8,867 nt of DNA from Methanomassiliicoccales archaeon (lineage in GTDB: Archaea > Thermoplasmatota > Thermoplasmata > Methanomassiliicoccales > JACIVX01), in contig JANHAK010000037.1 in NCBI GenBank assembly GCA_024464195.1, positions 1-8,867 of the forward strand, written 5' to 3'. Under the pieces are notes generated by a model that did no database searches, was not told where the DNA came from, and saw nothing but the letters and a program-made list of their open reading frames with translations. Below, piece after piece: positions 6,462 to 8,867 of this stretch. Both the position numbers and the translations under genes were made by a program. Position 1 is the stretch's first letter, and each line of letters opens with the position of its first letter.

Positions 6462-6485
6462 ACGAATCACGATGACGCGCAAAGG

Positions 6486-7073
6486 GTGTATACTTTGAAT
6501 AGTGCAACTCGATCAAGAACCGTTGAGGTTCGTTGGCACGGAAGAGGTGGTCAAGGAGTTGTTACAGCAAACGAAATCTTGGCCGGTGCCGCTCTTCGTG
6601 AAGGGAAATTTATCAAAGCATTTCCTGAATTTGGACCGGAGAGAATGGGGGCACCTATCCGAGCGTTCGCTAGGATTTCCGACAAACCGATTACGGTGCA
6701 CAGCCAGGTCTATTATCCTGATTATGTCGTTGTTGTAGATTCGACATTACTAGGACAAATCGATGTTACAGAAGGATTAAAATCAGATGGTGCCGTCATA
6801 GCAAATTATCCAGATGTACCAGAAAAACTAAAGTCGATCATTGGCGACAAATTTGAAGTACATACCGTCAACGCAACGAAAATCGCCCTCGAGGAGATCG
6901 GCAGACCGTTGACGAACACTGCAATGCTCGGTGCCCTCGCAAAGATATCAGGCATCGTGACCCTTGAGAGCATTATAAAGGAGCTTGAAAGAAAATTCGC
7001 GGGGAAATTTACGGCTGATATTACTGCTAAAAATGTGAGAAGTATCGAGAGGGCTTACAACGAGGTGATGTGA
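6486..7073 (+). CDS. porC: Pyruvate:ferredoxin oxidoreductase, gamma subunit
   Basis: Gamma subunit (also called PorG) of the four-subunit cytoplasmic enzyme that interconverts pyruvate plus CoA with acetyl-CoA, CO2 and reduced ferredoxin. Family marks are VRWHGRGGQGVVTANEILA (15-33), FPEFGPERMGAPIRAFARIS (46-65), the segment VVVVDSTLLG (81-90) and RPLTNTAMLGALAKISG (140-156). At 195 aa it is near the usual 180-190. The start is open. GTG at 6486 is listed here, but TTG at 6495 follows GGGTG (6484-6488) with six-base spacing and would give a 192-residue protein. A close relative specific for 2-oxoisovalerate is possible from this subunit alone, but the neighbouring PorA favours pyruvate. First gene of porC-D-A-B. 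Confidence 0.94.
   Translation: MYTLNSATRSRTVEVRWHGRGGQGVVTANEILAGAALREGKFIKAFPEFGPERMGAPIRAFARISDKPITVHSQVYYPDYVVVVDSTLLGQIDVTEGLKSDGAVIANYPDVPEKLKSIIGDKFEVHTVNATKIALEEIGRPLTNTAMLGALAKISGIVTLESIIKELERKFAGKFTADITAKNVRSIERAYNEVM
7062..7068 (+). promoter_or_regulatory. GAGGTGA ribosome binding site that sets the porD start
   Basis: GAGGTGA at the 3' end of porC is a full match to the 16S rRNA 3' tail and lies four bases before the ATG at 7073. It favours that ATG over the GTG at 7070. Confidence 0.7.
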
Positions 7074-7360
7074 TGGGAGATCCACAAAAAAAATCCAAGG
7101 ATTATCCCGAGGGTGGTGTAATCGATGAAGCGGGAAGTGCCCGAAAATATAAGACAGGCGATTGGCGGTCACAGAAGCCCGAGGTTGACAAGGAAAAGTG
7201 TATCAATTGCCTTTGGTGTTGGGTTTATTGCCCAGATAACTCCGTCCTCGTTGAAGAGGGAAAAATGGTTGGCTTTCGATATTCACACTGCAAAGGTTGC
7301 GGAATATGCGCCGCTGAATGCCCAAAAAAAGCGATAACGATGAAAAAGGAGGGGAACTAG
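7073..7360 (+). CDS. porD: Pyruvate:ferredoxin oxidoreductase, delta subunit (2x[4Fe-4S] ferredoxin)
   Basis: Small iron-sulfur subunit that carries electrons from the catalytic subunits of POR to free ferredoxin. The 95 aa hold two CxxCxxCxxxCP motifs. Cluster 1 ligands are C43, C46, C49 and C53 in CINCLWCWVYCP; cluster 2 ligands are C73, C76, C79 and C83 in CKGCGICAAECP. The ligand that completes each cluster comes from the other motif. The N-terminal 40 residues (through WRSQKPEVDKEK) are the usual PorD extension that packs on the other subunits. The ATG at 7073 overlaps the porC stop by one base (TGATG) and has a strong ribosome binding site, so translation is probably coupled. A GTG at 7070 would add one residue. 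Confidence 0.95.
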   Translation: MGDPQKKSKDYPEGGVIDEAGSARKYKTGDWRSQKPEVDKEKCINCLWCWVYCPDNSVLVEEGKMVGFRYSHCKGCGICAAECPKKAITMKKEGN

Positions 7361-8521
7361 ATGCAACCGCTTGCGATGAATGGGGATCAGGCAATTGCGT
7401 ATGCCTGGAAACAGATTAACCCTGATGTTGTTGCCGCTTATCCGATTACGCCCCAAACGATCATTGTTGAGGCGTTTTCAGAATATGTGGCAGACGGTCT
7501 CGTCGATACAGAGTTCGTATGCGCCGAGTCCGAGCACAGCGCGATGAGCTTATGCATTGGCGCTGCGGCAGGTGGCGCAAGGACATGCACGGCGACCGCA
7601 TCAGCAGGACTCGCATTCATGTGGGAGATGCTTTACATTGCGGCCTCAATGAGATTACCGATCGTCATGGCCGTTGCCAACAGGGCACTGAGTGGCCCCA
7701 TCAACATCCATTGCGATCATAGCGATACGATGGGGGCGCGCGATTCTGGATGGATTCAGATATTTGGGGAAAATGCCCAGGAAGCTTATGACAATTCAAT
7801 CATGGCCTTCAGGATCAGTGAACACCTTGATCTCCGGCTTCCAGTGATGACAAATATAGATGGCTTTATTACGAGTCATTCACTGGAAAACCTCAACCTA
7901 TTGCAAGATGAAGAAGTGAAGAAATTCATCGGGGAATTCAAACCGATTAAGCCCCTGTTGGATTACAAGAATCCCGTGACATATGGACCTTTTGATCCAC
8001 CAGACTTTTACTTTGAACACAAGTACCAGCAGGTGGAAGCGATGAGTCGCGCCATGCCAATTATCAAGAAGATTGCTGAAGAATATGCAAAAATTAGTGG
8101 CAGATCCTATGAGATTGTTGAGTCGTATCAGGTCGAGGATGCTGATTTTGTCGCAATTGCCGCGGGATCGACAGCGGGAACATTGAGGAGCGTTGTAGAC
8201 GAGCTTCGAGCTGAAGGGAAGAAAGTGGGAAGCCTTAAGCTCCGTGTTTTCCGCCCATTCCCCGATGAAGAGATTGTCGAAGCGCTCGAGGGTAAGAAGG
8301 GCGTTGCTGTCCTTGATAGATCCATAAGCTTTGGTGCAACAGGACCCATCTTCCCCGAGGTGCGATCAGCACTTTATGATGTTGATGAGCGGCCAAAAAT
8401 CGTCAACTACATCTATGGACTTGGTGGCAGGGATGTTTCAATCGAAGAATTGAAGTCCGTTTACTATAAAATGATGACTGGCGAGTGTGATAGGGTCAAT
8501 TATCTGGGGGTGAGAATCTGA
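7361..8521 (+). CDS. porA: Pyruvate:ferredoxin oxidoreductase, alpha subunit
   Basis: Alpha subunit of POR; with PorB it forms the thiamine diphosphate active site. Of the 386 aa, the N-terminal pyrimidine-binding domain (about 1-230) shows AYPITPQTIIVE (26-37), FVCAESEHSAMSLCIGAAAGGART (52-75) and the PorA mark ALSGPINIHCDHSDTMGARDSGWIQI (109-134). E56 in AESEHS is the likely glutamate that activates the cofactor. The C-terminal transketolase-C-like domain (about 245-386) includes DADFVAIAAGSTAGTLRSVVDELR and the RVFRPFP block. The HCDHSDTMGARDSGWIQ stretch favours pyruvate over branched-chain 2-oxoacids. The ATG directly follows the porD stop, with GGAGGGG at 7348-7354 as a good ribosome binding site. 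Confidence 0.96.
   Translation: MQPLAMNGDQAIAYAWKQINPDVVAAYPITPQTIIVEAFSEYVADGLVDTEFVCAESEHSAMSLCIGAAAGGARTCTATASAGLAFMWEMLYIAASMRLPIVMAVANRALSGPINIHCDHSDTMGARDSGWIQIFGENAQEAYDNSIMAFRISEHLDLRLPVMTNIDGFITSHSLENLNLLQDEEVKKFIGEFKPIKPLLDYKNPVTYGPFDPPDFYFEHKYQQVEAMSRAMPIIKKIAEEYAKISGRSYEIVESYQVEDADFVAIAAGSTAGTLRSVVDELRAEGKKVGSLKLRVFRPFPDEEIVEALEGKKGVAVLDRSISFGATGPIFPEVRSALYDVDERPKIVNYIYGLGGRDVSIEELKSVYYKMMTGECDRVNYLGVRI
8506..8513 (+). promoter_or_regulatory. GGGGGTGA ribosome binding site ahead of porB
   Basis: GGGGGTGA near the 3' end of porA contains GGTGA, complementary to the 16S rRNA tail, and ends four bases before CTG at 8518. It supports initiation at that CTG, where no ATG, GTG or TTG is available in frame. 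Confidence 0.5.
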
Positions 8522-8867
8522 ATTTAAAGGAACTTGCGAAGAAGCCATCTGCTATCACTGAAGGTCACAGACTGTGCGCTGGTTGTGCTGAGCCGATCAT
8601 CGTCAGACAGATCCTGATGGCGAGCGATAAACCCGTTGTAGTCGGCAATGCAACAGGATGCCTTGAGGTTTCCACGACTGTCTATCCTTACACTGCCTGG
8701 GCAGTTCCATGGATTCACAGTGCTTTTGAAAATGCGGCAGCGACGATCACCGGCGTGGAAAGTGCTTATAGAGCACTCCTGAGAAAAGGCATTATCAAAG
8801 ATGAAATCAGATTTATCGCCTTCGGAGGAGATGGTGGTACATATGACATCGGATTTCAATCACTTTC
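8518..8867 (+). CDS. porB: Pyruvate:ferredoxin oxidoreductase, beta subunit (3' truncated by window end)
   Basis: Beta subunit of POR, which binds the thiamine diphosphate phosphates and the proximal [4Fe-4S] cluster. Only the first 116 codons are in the window. From CTG as residue 1 the frame gives LKELAKKP (3-10), GHRLCAGCAEPIIVRQ (16-31) with cluster ligands C20 and C23, GNATGCLEVSTT (43-54) with C48, TAWAVPWIHSAFENAAA (59-75), and the cofactor-binding start FGGDGGTYDIG (102-112) with GDG at 104-106. The frame runs open to the end. The nearest upstream in-frame stop is at 8491-8493, and between it and the CxxC motif there is no ATG, GTG or TTG. The first ATG (residue 34) would delete two cluster ligands. 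CTG at 8518, overlapping the porA stop as CTGA, is the best start. It is the fourth gene of porC-D-A-B. Confidence 0.93.
   Translation, partial: MNLKELAKKPSAITEGHRLCAGCAEPIIVRQILMASDKPVVVGNATGCLEVSTTVYPYTAWAVPWIHSAFENAAATITGVESAYRALLRKGIIKDEIRFIAFGGDGGTYDIGFQSL

Larger units (their letters stand above)
6049..6485. other. AT-rich divergent control region between ppsA and por
   Basis: No credible gene fits in these 437 bases. It holds the leader and a TATA-like box for ppsA (6121-6128, minus), a TATA-like box for porC (6452-6461, plus), and two inverted repeats (6176-6204 and 6311-6345). The short string TTTCG or its complement recurs several times (about 6180, 6196, 6268, 6378, 6439). A copy of the 9-mer GATTTTTCG at 6435-6443 abuts the porC TATA box, and its complement is one arm of the first inverted repeat. 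The size exceeds what two archaeal core promoters need, which leaves room for regulators or a small RNA. I see no folded RNA that I recognise. Confidence 0.6.

Noticed and set aside
8524..8859. 111-codon open frame on the minus strand
   Set aside because: Antisense to porB, whose plus-strand frame carries the CxxC and GDG motifs.
1..8867. CRISPR array, insertion sequence, attachment site or replication origin
   Set aside because: No regularly spaced repeats, transposase or integrase motifs, or origin-like repeat clusters were found on either strand.

Overview
The window reads as euryarchaeal chromosome. Signs of this are a tRNA-Asp gene split by a canonical archaeal bulge-helix-bulge (BHB) intron, AT-rich TATA-like boxes about 26 bases ahead of several genes, few strong ribosome binding sites, archaeal-type HisRS, and a four-subunit porC-D-A-B pyruvate:ferredoxin oxidoreductase cluster. 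Protein flavour suggests the Thermoplasmata/Methanomassiliicoccales side of the Euryarchaeota, but that is an impression and was not tested by search. Gene density is high. No insertion sequence, CRISPR array, prophage or other mobile DNA was seen.

Layout. (1) 30-1379, plus strand: hisS, histidyl-tRNA synthetase. (2) 1380-1517: convergent intergenic region with an A6/T6 terminator. (3) 1518-1955, minus: type 1 RNase H with an unusual start codon. (4) 2055-2396, minus: pyruvoyl-type aspartate 1-decarboxylase (panD), the bacterial-style route to beta-alanine. (5) 2629-2721, minus: tRNA-Asp(GUC) with a 20-base intron. (6) 2880-3677, plus: two CBS domains fused to a ParB/sulfiredoxin-like domain. 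(7) 3712-6048, minus: ppsA, phosphoenolpyruvate synthase. (8) 6049-6485: AT-rich 437-base divergent control region. (9) 6486-8867, plus: porC-porD-porA-porB, with porB cut by the window end.

How the genes fit together. The right half forms a central-carbon module. POR interconverts acetyl-CoA, CO2 and reduced ferredoxin with pyruvate (and CoA), and PpsA lifts pyruvate to phosphoenolpyruvate for gluconeogenesis. The two units diverge from one shared intergenic region, so joint control is plausible. The por genes are tightly packed: porC/porD overlap by one base, porD/porA abut, and porA/porB overlap by four bases if porB starts at CTG. The left half is unrelated housekeeping: tRNA charging, RNA/DNA hybrid removal, CoA precursor supply and a tRNA.

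I see no wholly new multi-gene system. The points most worth a second look are the CBS-ParB/Srx fusion protein, the apparent CTG start of porB, the ATT-or-TTG start of rnhA, the BHB intron of tRNA-Asp, a bacterial-style PanD in an archaeon, and inverted repeats in the ppsA/por divergent region.
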